From the NCBI GenBank assembly GCA_002559145.1, contig NTXX01000009.1, positions 19,984-83,983 of the forward strand: a DNA stretch of 64,000 bases, written 5' to 3'. The translations under genes were made by a program, and so were the position numbers. The first letter of the stretch is position 1. Every line of letters starts with the position of its first letter. This document shows positions 35,618 through 44,828 of the stretch, one piece after another. The DNA is from Bacillus sp. AFS006103. Its GTDB lineage: Bacteria > Bacillota > Bacilli > Bacillales > Cytobacillaceae. The notes below the pieces were generated by a model. The model had not been told where the DNA came from, did not search any database, and saw nothing but the letters and a program-made list of their open reading frames with translations.

Positions 35618-37210
35618 TTAGGAATCTAAGGAATTACGAAATTCTACCGGTGTCTGTCCAACGTGTTTTTTAAAAACCGTACTGAAATAGCCGGAGTTTG
35701 AAAAGCCAACTAAGTTTGCTACATCAATGATTTTAAGCTGTCGATCTCTCAGAAATTGCCGTGCCTTGTCCATACGTAACTTCACCAAATAATCACTAAA
35801 ATTCTGCCCCACATAATTTTTAAAGGTTTCCGATAAATGAGCACTATTAATATGAAACAGTTCCGATAATAGGGTCAAAGAAATTTCACTGGCATAGTGC
35901 TGGTCCAGATAATGCCGAACACTATCCACAATTAATTTTCCATTTGAAAATCGAGCCAAACGTACTTTCTCAATTATTAACTGTGCTAATTGCAGTAGGT
36001 GTTCAAGCACTTTTCTTTGAGAATTGAGCTCCCAGATACTTTGTTGGCAATTCCAAATCGTCTTTTGAATATCTTTCGTTTCGATATCATATTTTCTTGC
36101 TAGCGACCCTAACAAAAATAACACTCGATTGGCAGCAAACGAAAACGATAAAATCGATTGATTCCTGTTCCCTCGCAATAAAGTTTCCATATTTTCTCTA
36201 AACGCATCGAAATTAGCATTTTCAATGGCATTGGTTAACTTTCTTTCAAAATCAGGTGAAAACTCTAATGCTTCCTCTTTTGTGATTGCTTCATCAACCA
36301 CCTGAGAATAAGAGCCTAGTTGACTTTGACTCCAAGCAAGCAAACTAGAAATATAACCTGTCTTAAAATTAGCTAGACCGGTGACCACATTTCCAATTCC
36401 GATCACCGTTTCTAAATTCAGCAATTCCTTCACATTCCGCTGCAAGGAATCCACTAAACGTGACGAATTATTAACACTTCTTAAATCAATCCTCTGTAAA
36501 AAATGAATCATATTGGCATAGCTTGGGTCGTAAAAGGAATAAGTTCCCACATGCTCCTTGGAGATCTCCTTGCATAACATTTGAAAAGGAAGCCAGAGCT
36601 CTTTTAATCGACTGGGATTACCAAAACTCTCTCTAATTTCGACGGTGATAAATTGTACGACTGCGTTCTCATTGACAAGTTCCTCTAGTTGAAGTTGACG
36701 GAGTCTTTCAATGACAAAATTAAGCTGTAACCATTCCTCTTTTACTAAATAAAGCAAGTATTGTTCTTGTACTTCTTGCAATTGGGTAAGAACAAGCTGA
36801 CGCATCTGGGCCGTTTCAACTTGTTTTCGTCTCTCTTCCTCTATTACTTTTCGGACTTTTTGTAAGGCTTCTACTAATTCATCAGGGGCCACCGGTTTTA
36901 ACAGATAGTCTTTAACCCCTTCCTTCATGGAACCACGGACCAATTCAAAATCGGAATACCCTGATAATACGATTACTTTAACTTTAGGAAATTCCTGCTG
37001 ACATTGTTTAGCCAATTCAAGACCATCCATAATGGGCATCCTCATATCTGTTATTACCAAGTCAATTTCCATGTTTCGTAGTAATTCCAGTGCTTCTTTC
37101 CCATTGGAAGCTTCTCCTGCGATTTGGAATCCTTCTTCTTCCCAATCCACTTTCATACGTAAGCCTTTACGAATTTGAATTTCATCATCCGTTATGATGA
37201 CCTTCATCAT
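35618..37210 (-). CDS. Response regulator, REC plus AraC-type HTH (YesN-like)
   Basis: 530 residues. REC domain (about 1-120) with the acidic pair DDE, the phosphoacceptor Asp in DLVITDMRMPIMDG and the Lys in DYLLKPVAP; a long helical linker (about 130-420); a C-terminal double HTH (about 430-530) ending DVANLVGFSNSGYFSTVFKKH. The ATG at 37210 is chosen because AGAGGTG is six bases upstream; a TTG at 37228 is not supported. It overlaps the kinase gene by 26 bp. Confidence 0.92.
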   Translation of the reverse strand: MMKVIITDDEIQIRKGLRMKVDWEEEGFQIAGEASNGKEALELLRNMEIDLVITDMRMPIMDGLELAKQCQQEFPKVKVIVLSGYSDFELVRGSMKEGVKDYLLKPVAPDELVEALQKVRKVIEEERRKQVETAQMRQLVLTQLQEVQEQYLLYLVKEEWLQLNFVIERLRQLQLEELVNENAVVQFITVEIRESFGNPSRLKELWLPFQMLCKEISKEHVGTYSFYDPSYANMIHFLQRIDLRSVNNSSRLVDSLQRNVKELLNLETVIGIGNVVTGLANFKTGYISSLLAWSQSQLGSYSQVVDEAITKEEALEFSPDFERKLTNAIENANFDAFRENMETLLRGNRNQSILSFSFAANRVLFLLGSLARKYDIETKDIQKTIWNCQQSIWELNSQRKVLEHLLQLAQLIIEKVRLARFSNGKLIVDSVRHYLDQHYASEISLTLLSELFHINSAHLSETFKNYVGQNFSDYLVKLRMDKARQFLRDRQLKIIDVANLVGFSNSGYFSTVFKKHVGQTPVEFRNSLDS

Positions 37211-38981
37211 GTATATCACCTCTATCAAAATTTATACACAATGTAATCCTCGTGCCTACATTCTTTTCAGACTCAATCTTATAGGTAAAGTTTTGACCAT
37301 AGTAAAGTTTTAATCGGCCAAGGACATTCCTGAGACCAATGCTGTTTCCTTCGCTCGCTAAGACACTAATCGTTTCATTCTTTGTTTCTTCACTCAATAA
37401 ATCTGCAATCACTTCTTCAGACATGCCGATTCCTTTATCTTCTAGAACTATCAATATTTGATTATTAATTTTTTTCGTTTTAATAAAAATTTCAGCCTTG
37501 TTTTTTTCTATAAAACTATATTTGACAGCATTTTCAACAAGGGGCTGGAGAATGAATTTTATCATAGGAAGATTTTTTGTTTCCTGATCCTCCACAATAT
37601 CAATCGTAATAGCATCTTCATATCTCACCTTTAAAATATCCGTATAACTGCGGATATAGCTGATCTCTTCGCCCAATCTCACCACATCATTTTGCGTATT
37701 CAAGGAATACCTCATCATCCGGCCTAAGTAGATGCTTACATTCATGACCTCATTATTTTTCCCTTGAACAGCTAATCCCCCAATGATTTCAAGTGTATTG
37801 TTTAAAAAGTGAGGATTGATTTGAAGTAATAGGGCTTTGTATTCTGCATCTTTTCGACGGATGTTGGCTTCATATTCTGTTTCAATTAAATTCTTCAATT
37901 GATCTACAGTATGGTCGAATACCTTTACAACGTAGCCCACTTCATCGTTAGAAGATTTTATGGTTGGCATAAAGCGTTTGGCACCTGAAAAATCACCACG
38001 TTCTATAAATTCCATCGCTTTTGCTAATTTTCCTAACGGGCTGACAATATTTGATGAAAGCACGAAAGAAGCAACAATGGTTAATAAAAAAACGAGGGCA
38101 CTGATTAATAGTAGGTTGCGTTGCAGAATATTCACTTTTGAGAATAAATCAGACTTGGTGACTTCACTAACTAGAATCCAATCACCAACGGCTAAATTTT
38201 GAAAAAAAACAAAGTATTTTTCTCCGTGATAATCTATTTCTAATAAACCTTTTTGCTTTTGATTGTTTTTTATTATAGATAAACTATTTTTTAATACCCA
38301 TTTTGGGGTATCGATCTTCCCCTCTAACACATTTGCTCCCTGCTGATCCAATAAATAGGCATTTCCTTTTTTTCCAATCGAGATTTTTCCTAAGGCTTTT
38401 TCCAGCAAGGTTGAAGGGAAATTCACCTTTATAAATCCGTAGGAAACTACCGTATTCAAATCAACGAGGGGCAAAATATAACTATTACTAGTTCCTTGTG
38501 CCGGCATATATGGATCAATATGTGACTTTACAAATCGTTGTTCATGGATCGTAAAGTCTTGAAACCAATCTAGGTTGTGTAAGTTAGGATTATTGCCCCA
38601 TGCCCCTTCCCCATTATTCAGGACGACGGAGATAGACATCCCATTTGAATTGTTCACCATCATCGAGGATAGCAGCATTTTCAGTTGATTCTTCTGTAAT
38701 AAGCTCTGTTCTCTTGGTATTTCTTCATCTTTTTTTTCTAACCTTAACCACTGCTGTGTGGTTTGATTAACAAGGGCCTGCTTCCCTAAATCCTCTGCCT
38801 GCGTTGTGATCGAGTCAATATAGAGCGAATACTGATCCATTGCTTCTATCGTTAAATCCTGTGTTTGTTCTTCAATAATAGATGTAAACCAGCGTGGGAT
38901 GATAATAGACAAAATGATTAATGGAATCGTTAACAAACAAGTAAAAATAATAAATAAGCGATTCCGTAAGGAAAAAAACAT
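37185..38981 (-). CDS. Sensor histidine kinase, YesM type
   Basis: 598 residues. Membrane helices at about 8-30 and 289-311 enclose an extracellular sensor domain of about 255 residues; then HAMP (about 311-364), a His_kinase segment with the phosphoacceptor in LLQINPHFLNNTLE (about residue 391), and an HATPase domain (GIGMSEE, SIGLRNVLGRL). The start at 38981 follows GGAGGG; the longer reading to 38999 does not. First gene of the kinase, regulator and binding-protein operon, whose likely target is the neighbouring LplBCA/GH32 system. Confidence 0.92.
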   Translation of the reverse strand: MFFSLRNRLFIIFTCLLTIPLIILSIIIPRWFTSIIEEQTQDLTIEAMDQYSLYIDSITTQAEDLGKQALVNQTTQQWLRLEKKDEEIPREQSLLQKNQLKMLLSSMMVNNSNGMSISVVLNNGEGAWGNNPNLHNLDWFQDFTIHEQRFVKSHIDPYMPAQGTSNSYILPLVDLNTVVSYGFIKVNFPSTLLEKALGKISIGKKGNAYLLDQQGANVLEGKIDTPKWVLKNSLSIIKNNQKQKGLLEIDYHGEKYFVFFQNLAVGDWILVSEVTKSDLFSKVNILQRNLLLISALVFLLTIVASFVLSSNIVSPLGKLAKAMEFIERGDFSGAKRFMPTIKSSNDEVGYVVKVFDHTVDQLKNLIETEYEANIRRKDAEYKALLLQINPHFLNNTLEIIGGLAVQGKNNEVMNVSIYLGRMMRYSLNTQNDVVRLGEEISYIRSYTDILKVRYEDAITIDIVEDQETKNLPMIKFILQPLVENAVKYSFIEKNKAEIFIKTKKINNQILIVLEDKGIGMSEEVIADLLSEETKNETISVLASEGNSIGLRNVLGRLKLYYGQNFTYKIESEKNVGTRITLCINFDRGDIHDEGHHNG

Positions 38982-39170
38982 GGTATCCCTCCATAACAAA
39001 AAAGAAAACCCTTACATCCAATTACTAAATCTATATGTTTTGACTAATATTATCTATTCAATTTAACATATCCCCTTGGAACTTACCACGAGATATTCCA
39101 TTTATAGTTGGTGCCAATTTAGGGTTTAAGCATTTTTATAGACTAGTAATTTCATTTAAAATCATAAAAA

Positions 39171-39204
39171 AGATGGTCAAAAAGTTTCCACTTTTTGACC
39201 ATCT
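39171..39204. terminator. Strong bidirectional terminator
   Basis: AGATGGTCAAAAAGT (39171-39185) pairs over 15 bp with ACTTTTTGACCATCT (39190-39204) around TTCC. T-runs occur on both sides. It ends the second two-component operon and its short downstream fragment. Confidence 0.85.
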
Positions 39205-39220
39205 TTTTGCATTACTATTC

Positions 39221-39406
39221 TTAGTTCCAGTGGAAACCGTTTGCGTGAACTAGGTTGACTAATTCTTCGGTCACAATTCCATAGCTTGGATTAAAATAAT
39301 CAGCGTAAACTGCAAATTCCTTCAACGCTTGTTCCGTTGTGTCTGCTCTATTCGATGTCAGGATACCAATCGGTACTTTCGGCAGCAGGCTATGTGTTAT
39401 TTTCAT
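39221..39406 (-). pseudogene. Glycerophosphodiester phosphodiesterase-like C-terminal fragment
   Basis: A 61-codon frame whose product (PIGILTSNRADTTEQALKEF, then YADYFNPSYGIVTEELVNLV and HANG) resembles the C-terminal third of GDPD/GlpQ-type phosphodiesterases, where it precedes the final strand of the TIM barrel. The catalytic N-terminal part is missing, and no matching sequence is visible in the neighbouring regulator gene. Oddly it retains an AAAGGAAAA ribosome site 12 bases after the regulator stop, so it may still be translated. I read it as a decayed remnant. Confidence 0.55.
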
Positions 39407-39418
39407 ACTTTTTCCTTT

Positions 39419-41002
39419 TTATTTCATATGGGCTTCACGATATTCATTCGGGGTAATCCCCTCGACCTTTTTAAAGACTTTCCGAAAATATTTGTCGTCT
39501 TGATAGCCTATTATATTGGCAATTTCATAGATTTTTAATTGACTGTTTTTTAGTAAGGATTTTGCCTTCTTCAACCGAAATTTAACGATATAATCTGAGA
39601 TATTCACATTAAATTCTTGTTTGAATTTTCTCGAGATGTATTCTCTGCTGATATAAAAATGCTCTGAAATCTCTTGCAGTTTTACATCGCGGTCGAAGTT
39701 TGCTTGCAAGTACTTTTCGATTTCATAAATGATGTTACTATTTTTTTGAACAGTACTTTTCTTTACCTTTTTTAAAAAGATAGCAATCTCTCGTTTTTTT
39801 CTCTGAATGTACTCCTCCAGCTTAAAGGTACCATTTTCATCAAAGAATTGATCCATTCGTTTTTCGATTTCCTCTGTTGCTAAAACAGGAAGATGATAAT
39901 GTTTAAACCAGCTATTGCTGATGACCAAATATTCATTTTCTAAATGAAGCAGCTGTTTTAATGTTAGAAAGTGGTCTGCTGCAAAATCAAACTCGATTTG
40001 GTGGATCACTTCAACAAAGGCCTTCATTTCCCCTGCTTGTACTGCTATTTCTATATGAGATGTGTAGTCCATAAGATTTCTTAATGAATGACTTGACAGT
40101 TTATCCTCAGCATAGACGCGACATTCTTCAGCAGCCAAGATATTACGATTGAAATAAAGCTGCTTGGCATAAACATAAGAATCCATTAAGCTGTTGTTCT
40201 TATTTACCGGTTTTCCTAAAACCATTGGGCAAGAAATATTCATCGCTTCTCTTAGCATCTGATAAATTTGTTTTAATAGTTTCTCGATTTGCTCAAATTT
40301 GTTCCAAAAGATAATGACTACTTCACCTTTATTGGATAAATAACGAAATCCAATTCCACACTCATTTTCCATCATCATTTCATTAATGACATTCAGAATT
40401 GTAAAATAGGCTAAATCTCGATCGCCTTGAAATGCCTCAATTGTCTTTCCATAAATCCGAACAAGGGCCACTTGATATTGATCAGACGAATGAATCCCGA
40501 AACCCTCATATAGATCGTCCGTTATATGATCACTATTCATCAGCTTGGTAAGCTTTCTGTCTCGATAAATCGGTTTCATTTCATTAATCAATTGCGAGCT
40601 ATTTTCTTTTCTTTCCCTGTCTAATTCTTCTTTTTTCCATTCCTCCACAGCTGATTCCAGGGTATGATTTAAGATTTCGGGGTCAATCGGCTTTAAGAGA
40701 TAGTCAGAGCTGCCAAAATGAATGGCTTTACGCATGTAGTGGTAATCATCATAACCGGTTACAACGATTGTTTTGCCGGTCGGGTGATTTCCTTTGATCC
40801 ATTCTAGAAGTGAAACGCCATCCATTTTTGGCATTTTCATATCTGAAAAAATAATCTCCGGCTTATACTCTTGAATAAGGTGAATGGCTTCTTCGCCATT
40901 TCCAGCTTCATAAATTTCGTCAATTCCGTTTTGTTCCCAAGCACCTAGTATCTTAATTCCTTCACGAACGTGCTTTTCATCATCAACGATTAATGCTTTC
41001 AT
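39419..41002 (-). CDS. Response regulator, REC plus AraC-type HTH (second pair)
   Basis: 527 residues. REC domain (about 1-120): VDDEKHVREG, phosphoacceptor in EIIFSDMKMPKMDG, Lys in DYLLKPIDP. Linker to about residue 425, then the double HTH with NIIGYQDDKYFRKVFKKVEGITPNEYR. The ATG overlaps the kinase stop by 4 bp, and GAGGTGAAGC lies upstream. I infer that it binds the TCAAT half-sites found in its own promoter, the importer promoter and the thuA promoter. Confidence 0.93.
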   Translation of the reverse strand: MKALIVDDEKHVREGIKILGAWEQNGIDEIYEAGNGEEAIHLIQEYKPEIIFSDMKMPKMDGVSLLEWIKGNHPTGKTIVVTGYDDYHYMRKAIHFGSSDYLLKPIDPEILNHTLESAVEEWKKEELDRERKENSSQLINEMKPIYRDRKLTKLMNSDHITDDLYEGFGIHSSDQYQVALVRIYGKTIEAFQGDRDLAYFTILNVINEMMMENECGIGFRYLSNKGEVVIIFWNKFEQIEKLLKQIYQMLREAMNISCPMVLGKPVNKNNSLMDSYVYAKQLYFNRNILAAEECRVYAEDKLSSHSLRNLMDYTSHIEIAVQAGEMKAFVEVIHQIEFDFAADHFLTLKQLLHLENEYLVISNSWFKHYHLPVLATEEIEKRMDQFFDENGTFKLEEYIQRKKREIAIFLKKVKKSTVQKNSNIIYEIEKYLQANFDRDVKLQEISEHFYISREYISRKFKQEFNVNISDYIVKFRLKKAKSLLKNSQLKIYEIANIIGYQDDKYFRKVFKKVEGITPNEYREAHMK

Positions 41003-42819
41003 GAATGCTTCACCTCTCTTTGGATAACATTAGGGAACTGAACGGTCACAGTAAATCCACTTCCTTTATTACTGACAATCGACATATGCGCTTGATTGGC
41101 GTAATAGATCTGCAAACGGTCATATATATTTTTTAAACCAATGGTTTCTCTTTGTTTTTCTTGTTTGGATATCCCTGTAAATAATTCCTGCTTGATACAA
41201 TTTAGCTGTTCTTCATTTACGCCAATTCCATTATCACTTACAGAAATTGATGCCATTCCATCCTCTTGCAGCTTCGCGTCAATGTGAATGGTTGCTATTT
41301 TTATCTGCTGATCAAACCCATGTTTAAAACAATTTTCCACAATTGGCTGCAAAATCATCTTCGGTATAAGAATTTCTTGGACTTCTTTGGAGGCATTTAT
41401 TTCAAATTCAAACTGCTCATCAAAGCGTTGTTTTTGTAATAATAAATAGGATTTCACATGCATGAGCTCTGAGATAAACGGGACAATGTCCTCTTTCATA
41501 TTCATGCTGTATCGCATGATTTTGGATAAAGAAGTGAGTAAGGAATACACAGGAACCGCTTTCGATTTTAACGCTAAGGTACCAATTGATTGGAGGGCAT
41601 TATATAAAAAATGCGGGTTAATTTGCGAACGCAAAACTCGCAGCTGTGATTCTTTATTTTCGATATCCAATTTATATTCTCGCTCAATTAAATCGTTGAT
41701 TTTCGCAATCATTAATTTGAAATGTCTTCCCAACATTCCTATTTCATCATTACCTAAGGAATCAAAATCTGCCTTAAATTCACCATTTTCTACTTTTTTC
41801 ATGTTATCAATTAATACCTTTATCGGGGCCGTAATCTTAAAGGAAACAAACATGGTAGCTATTAAGACGATAACAAGCGTCACGATACCGATTAAAATAT
41901 TGATAAGTGCGGTTTCTCTAGCGCCTTGATAGAGTACATTGTAAGGAATTCGTTTAACAATATACCAATTCTTGTAGGGGGCAGAAAACTTATCATGAAC
42001 AATCACACCCGAGAATTGTTGATCCTTCCATTCCATACTCTTACTAAAAGAAGACTTTTTCTTCAGTTGAACGAACCACTTCTCTTTATTTTCCTTGCCA
42101 ATAACGTTTTCATTTGAGGAGTAGATAATGACTCCTTTTTCATCCATAATATACAAGTCTTCCAAACCCTTTGTATATAAGCGGTCGGCCATCGCACTTA
42201 TTTTTGAAAGATTGATATCAATTGACAAAAAGCCTAATAGATTGTCAGATGGAACGTCTCGAAGAATGTTATGAAAGCTTAATACATTTTTCTTTTCCGA
42301 GGTAGGTATGACAGAAATATTGTTATAGCTGTAGATTTCATGTGGCGGTTCAATCAGTGAAAAGCCGTCATATCGAGTTAATTTGGAATAATAGGGATGC
42401 GACAAAATACTCTCATATTTTCCCCTCCCGCTTATTCTCGAATGATAATTCGTATACGAATCTTTTCCAATATCAATATATAGATGCATTTGTTCGATCT
42501 CTGGCCTTGTATTAAATAAATAGGCAAGTGCGCGGCGAACTTCTTCCTGATTCGCACCTAAATTCTGTGCTAGTCCATCCCTCATTACATTCATAAAAGG
42601 TGTGTAACGATATAGAACGGAGGACATTTGGGCCACATCTTCCAAATAAACGATTAGTTCTTCTTCTCCTTTTACAATAAGATCATGGTTGGTCGAAACA
42701 AAGCGATTATTAAGCGATTTGGTGGTTTGGTAATAAGTAATCGCAATCGAACTCCCGAAAGGAAGAACCGTTACCAGCAATAAAAATATGATTAACTTTT
42801 TTCGAATCCCCCACTGCAT
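40999..42819 (-). CDS. Sensor histidine kinase, YesM type (second pair)
   Basis: 606 residues. Membrane helices at about 10-30 and 305-325 with a 270-residue extracellular sensor between; HAMP (about 326-380), phosphoacceptor His in RSQINPHFLYNALQS (about residue 403), HATPase motifs NCFKHGFD and DNGIGVNEEQ. An in-frame stop just upstream limits the start to 42819. No ribosome site lies at the usual distance; GGAGGAAGG is 30 bases upstream with a small inverted repeat between. Divergent from a CUT1 importer operon. Confidence 0.92.
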   Translation of the reverse strand: MQWGIRKKLIIFLLLVTVLPFGSSIAITYYQTTKSLNNRFVSTNHDLIVKGEEELIVYLEDVAQMSSVLYRYTPFMNVMRDGLAQNLGANQEEVRRALAYLFNTRPEIEQMHLYIDIGKDSYTNYHSRISGRGKYESILSHPYYSKLTRYDGFSLIEPPHEIYSYNNISVIPTSEKKNVLSFHNILRDVPSDNLLGFLSIDINLSKISAMADRLYTKGLEDLYIMDEKGVIIYSSNENVIGKENKEKWFVQLKKKSSFSKSMEWKDQQFSGVIVHDKFSAPYKNWYIVKRIPYNVLYQGARETALINILIGIVTLVIVLIATMFVSFKITAPIKVLIDNMKKVENGEFKADFDSLGNDEIGMLGRHFKLMIAKINDLIEREYKLDIENKESQLRVLRSQINPHFLYNALQSIGTLALKSKAVPVYSLLTSLSKIMRYSMNMKEDIVPFISELMHVKSYLLLQKQRFDEQFEFEINASKEVQEILIPKMILQPIVENCFKHGFDQQIKIATIHIDAKLQEDGMASISVSDNGIGVNEEQLNCIKQELFTGISKQEKQRETIGLKNIYDRLQIYYANQAHMSIVSNKGSGFTVTVQFPNVIQREVKHS

Positions 42820-42833
42820 ATATCAACTTAGTC

Positions 42834-42848
42834 AGTTCAGAATGAACT
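42834..42848. promoter_or_regulatory. Inverted repeat in the leader of the second kinase gene
   Basis: AGTTCAGAATGAACT is a perfect 6-bp inverted repeat with a three-base loop, located between the GGAGGAAGG element (about 42850-42858) and the kinase start codon. Confidence 0.4.
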
Positions 42849-42877
42849 AACCTTCCTCCAATTAATGAATTTTCTCC

Positions 42878-42919
42878 ATTGTAACAACATTCCTTTTTCA
42901 TTGAAATGGCATATATTGA
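42878..42919 (-). promoter_or_regulatory. Promoter of the second kinase/regulator operon
   Basis: On the minus strand: half-site TCAATATATGCC (42919-42908), then one base, then -35-like TTTCAA (42906-42901), 17-bp spacer and -10 TACAAT (42883-42878). The half-site and its distance to the -35 match those in the thuA and importer promoters, pointing to autoregulation. Confidence 0.7.
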
Positions 42920-42940
42920 CTTGTCTATCATGTTGATTGT

Positions 42941-43003
42941 TCAATATTTTCCACCCTAGTGGTCAATGTAAGCCGTTTCATAGTTTTCATTATTCTCTAA
43001 AAT
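42941..43003 (+). promoter_or_regulatory. Promoter of the second importer with direct-repeat operator
   Basis: Half-site TCAATATTTTCC (42941-42952), second half-site TCAATGTAAGCC (42963-42974) 22 bp on, -35-like TTTCAT (42976-42981), 16-bp spacer, -10 TAAAAT (42998-43003). The weak -35 next to an operator suggests activator dependence. It matches the thuA promoter in sequence and register. TGTAAGCCGTTTCA is also one mismatch from a cre. Confidence 0.8.
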
Positions 43004-43024
43004 GAAAGTATGGAGGTGCAGGTA

Positions 43025-43993
43025 ATGAATAGCCATAGTAAGTTGCAAAAAGTAGGAACCTCAGCATTAGAACTTCAAAAGAATACGAAAGCGTTAAAGT
43101 CAGTTTCCTTAAATAATAAGAAGAAACTGAAAGATGCAGGATTATTTGCTCTATTCGTCGGACCCGTATTGTTAGCCTTTACGCTCATTGTTCTGATCCC
43201 TTTCTTTACAGGTATTTATTATGCCTTTACGGACTGGAACGGGATCACGGGGGCAGTCAAATGGGTGGGCTTGGACAATTTCAAGTACATCTTTACGGAG
43301 GACAAGCAATTCCTGGATTCCTTCAAACTTACAACGAAATACACTTTAGTTGCCATTATCTTAACGAATGCGATTGGGTTTGGATTAGCATTACTTGTCA
43401 CCCAAATGCTGAAGACGAGAAATATTTTACGAACAATTTTCTTTATGCCTAATTTGATTGGCGGTCTTTTATTAGGTTTTATCTGGCAGTTTATTTTTGT
43501 CAAAGGCTTTGCATCGATTGGTGAGTTAACCAAGATTCCTCTTTTTGAGTTAGCCTGGTTAGGCGATGCTAATACCGCTTTCTGGGGAATCGTGATTGTC
43601 AGTGTTTGGCAAGGTGCAGGCTACATTATGATTATCTATATCGCTGCCCTGCAAAACGTCCCTCAAGAATTAATTGAAGCAGCCAAAATTGACGGGGCCA
43701 ATCGCTGGCAGATTCTTCGACACATCACAATGCCACTCGTAGCACCAGCCGTAACTATTTGTTTATTTTTAACAACAGCATCATCATTTAAGGTCTTTGA
43801 TGCGAACCTTTCCCTGACAAATGGAGGTCCATTCAAGTCAACCGAAATGTTAGCACTTAACATTTATACAGAAGCATTTGTTAATAACCGCTATGGAATT
43901 GGTGAAGCAAAAGCACTTATTTTCTTCCTTGTCGTTGCAGCAATATCAGTTATTCAAGTAACGTATTCGAAGAAAAAGGAGGTTGAGTCCTAA
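43025..43993 (+). CDS. Sugar ABC transporter permease (MalF side, CUT1)
   Basis: 322 residues. A charged N-terminal tail, then six membrane helices beginning at LFALFVGPVLLAFTLIVLIPF. The EAA loop is ELIEAAKIDGANRWQILRHI. GGAGGTG before the second ATG (43025) fixes the start rather than 43010. The transcript leader is predicted to be only about 15 bases. Its stop overlaps the next permease start (TAATG). Confidence 0.92.
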   Translation: MNSHSKLQKVGTSALELQKNTKALKSVSLNNKKKLKDAGLFALFVGPVLLAFTLIVLIPFFTGIYYAFTDWNGITGAVKWVGLDNFKYIFTEDKQFLDSFKLTTKYTLVAIILTNAIGFGLALLVTQMLKTRNILRTIFFMPNLIGGLLLGFIWQFIFVKGFASIGELTKIPLFELAWLGDANTAFWGIVIVSVWQGAGYIMIIYIAALQNVPQELIEAAKIDGANRWQILRHITMPLVAPAVTICLFLTTASSFKVFDANLSLTNGGPFKSTEMLALNIYTEAFVNNRYGIGEAKALIFFLVVAAISVIQVTYSKKKEVES

Positions 43994-44820
43994 TGGGAAG
44001 CAGGTATACAGGAAAAACCTTTATTGTTGAAATCCTTGCCATCGTGCTCGGTCTCGCCTTTTTGGTTCCCTTTTATTATGTGATCTCAAACTCCTTGAAA
44101 CCATTCGCTGATATATTATCGAACACATCGGCCTTGCCGAAGGTTCTGGAGTTTCAAAACTATGTGAGCGCCTATGAAAAATTGAACTATTTAAAGGTAT
44201 TTACAAACTCTCTAATTGTTACTATAGCAAGCAATGTTGTTCTAGTGATTTTTTGTTCGATGGCTGCGTACATGCTGGTTCGAACAAAAAAGAAGATCAG
44301 CCATGTAATTTTTATGACCTTTGTTGCGGCGATGATTATTCCCTTTCAATCGATTATGATTCCGCTCATCAAAACAGCAGGTACATTTGGACTATTAAAC
44401 AGCGTCTGGGGCCTAGTCATCATGTACTTAGGGTTTGGCTCAGGGATGACAATATTCTTATATCACGGTTTTATCAAAGGAATACCTGTCGAGCTTGAAG
44501 AGGCAGCAATTATTGATGGCTGTACAAGGTTTGGCGTATTTTGGAGGATTGTTTTTCCACTATTAAAACCGATTACAGTTACCATCGTTATTTTAAACAG
44601 CTTATGGATTTGGAATGACTTCTTATTACCATCACTCGTTCTTCAGGATCCGGAATTAAAAACGATTCCATTAGCAACGTTCTCCTTCTTTGGACAGTAT
44701 ACAAAGCAGTGGGATTTAGCACTTGCCGCATTGGTCATGGGCATCATTCCGTTGTTAATCTTCTTCTTCGCGATGCAAAAACACATTATTAAAGGGATTA
44801 CATCTGGTTCTATTAAATAA
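43993..44820 (+). CDS. Carbohydrate ABC transporter permease (MalG side, CUT1)
   Basis: 275 residues, six membrane helices, EAA loop ELEEAAIIDGCTRFGVFWRI, and the family C-terminus IIKGITSGSIK. It is coupled to the preceding permease by a one-base overlap. A 12-bp hairpin follows and separates it from the binding-protein gene. Confidence 0.93.
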   Translation: MGSRYTGKTFIVEILAIVLGLAFLVPFYYVISNSLKPFADILSNTSALPKVLEFQNYVSAYEKLNYLKVFTNSLIVTIASNVVLVIFCSMAAYMLVRTKKKISHVIFMTFVAAMIIPFQSIMIPLIKTAGTFGLLNSVWGLVIMYLGFGSGMTIFLYHGFIKGIPVELEEAAIIDGCTRFGVFWRIVFPLLKPITVTIVILNSLWIWNDFLLPSLVLQDPELKTIPLATFSFFGQYTKQWDLALAALVMGIIPLLIFFFAMQKHIIKGITSGSIK

Positions 44821-44828
44821 GGAACAAC

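Noticed and set aside
41462..41929. Plus-strand 155-codon frame inside the second kinase gene
   Set aside because: Antisense frame within a kinase gene whose domains are intact; no ribosome site.
42710..42931. Minus-strand 73-codon frame overlapping the start of the second kinase
   Set aside because: It spans promoter, leader and the kinase start in another frame; its composition is not protein-like and no ribosome site exists.
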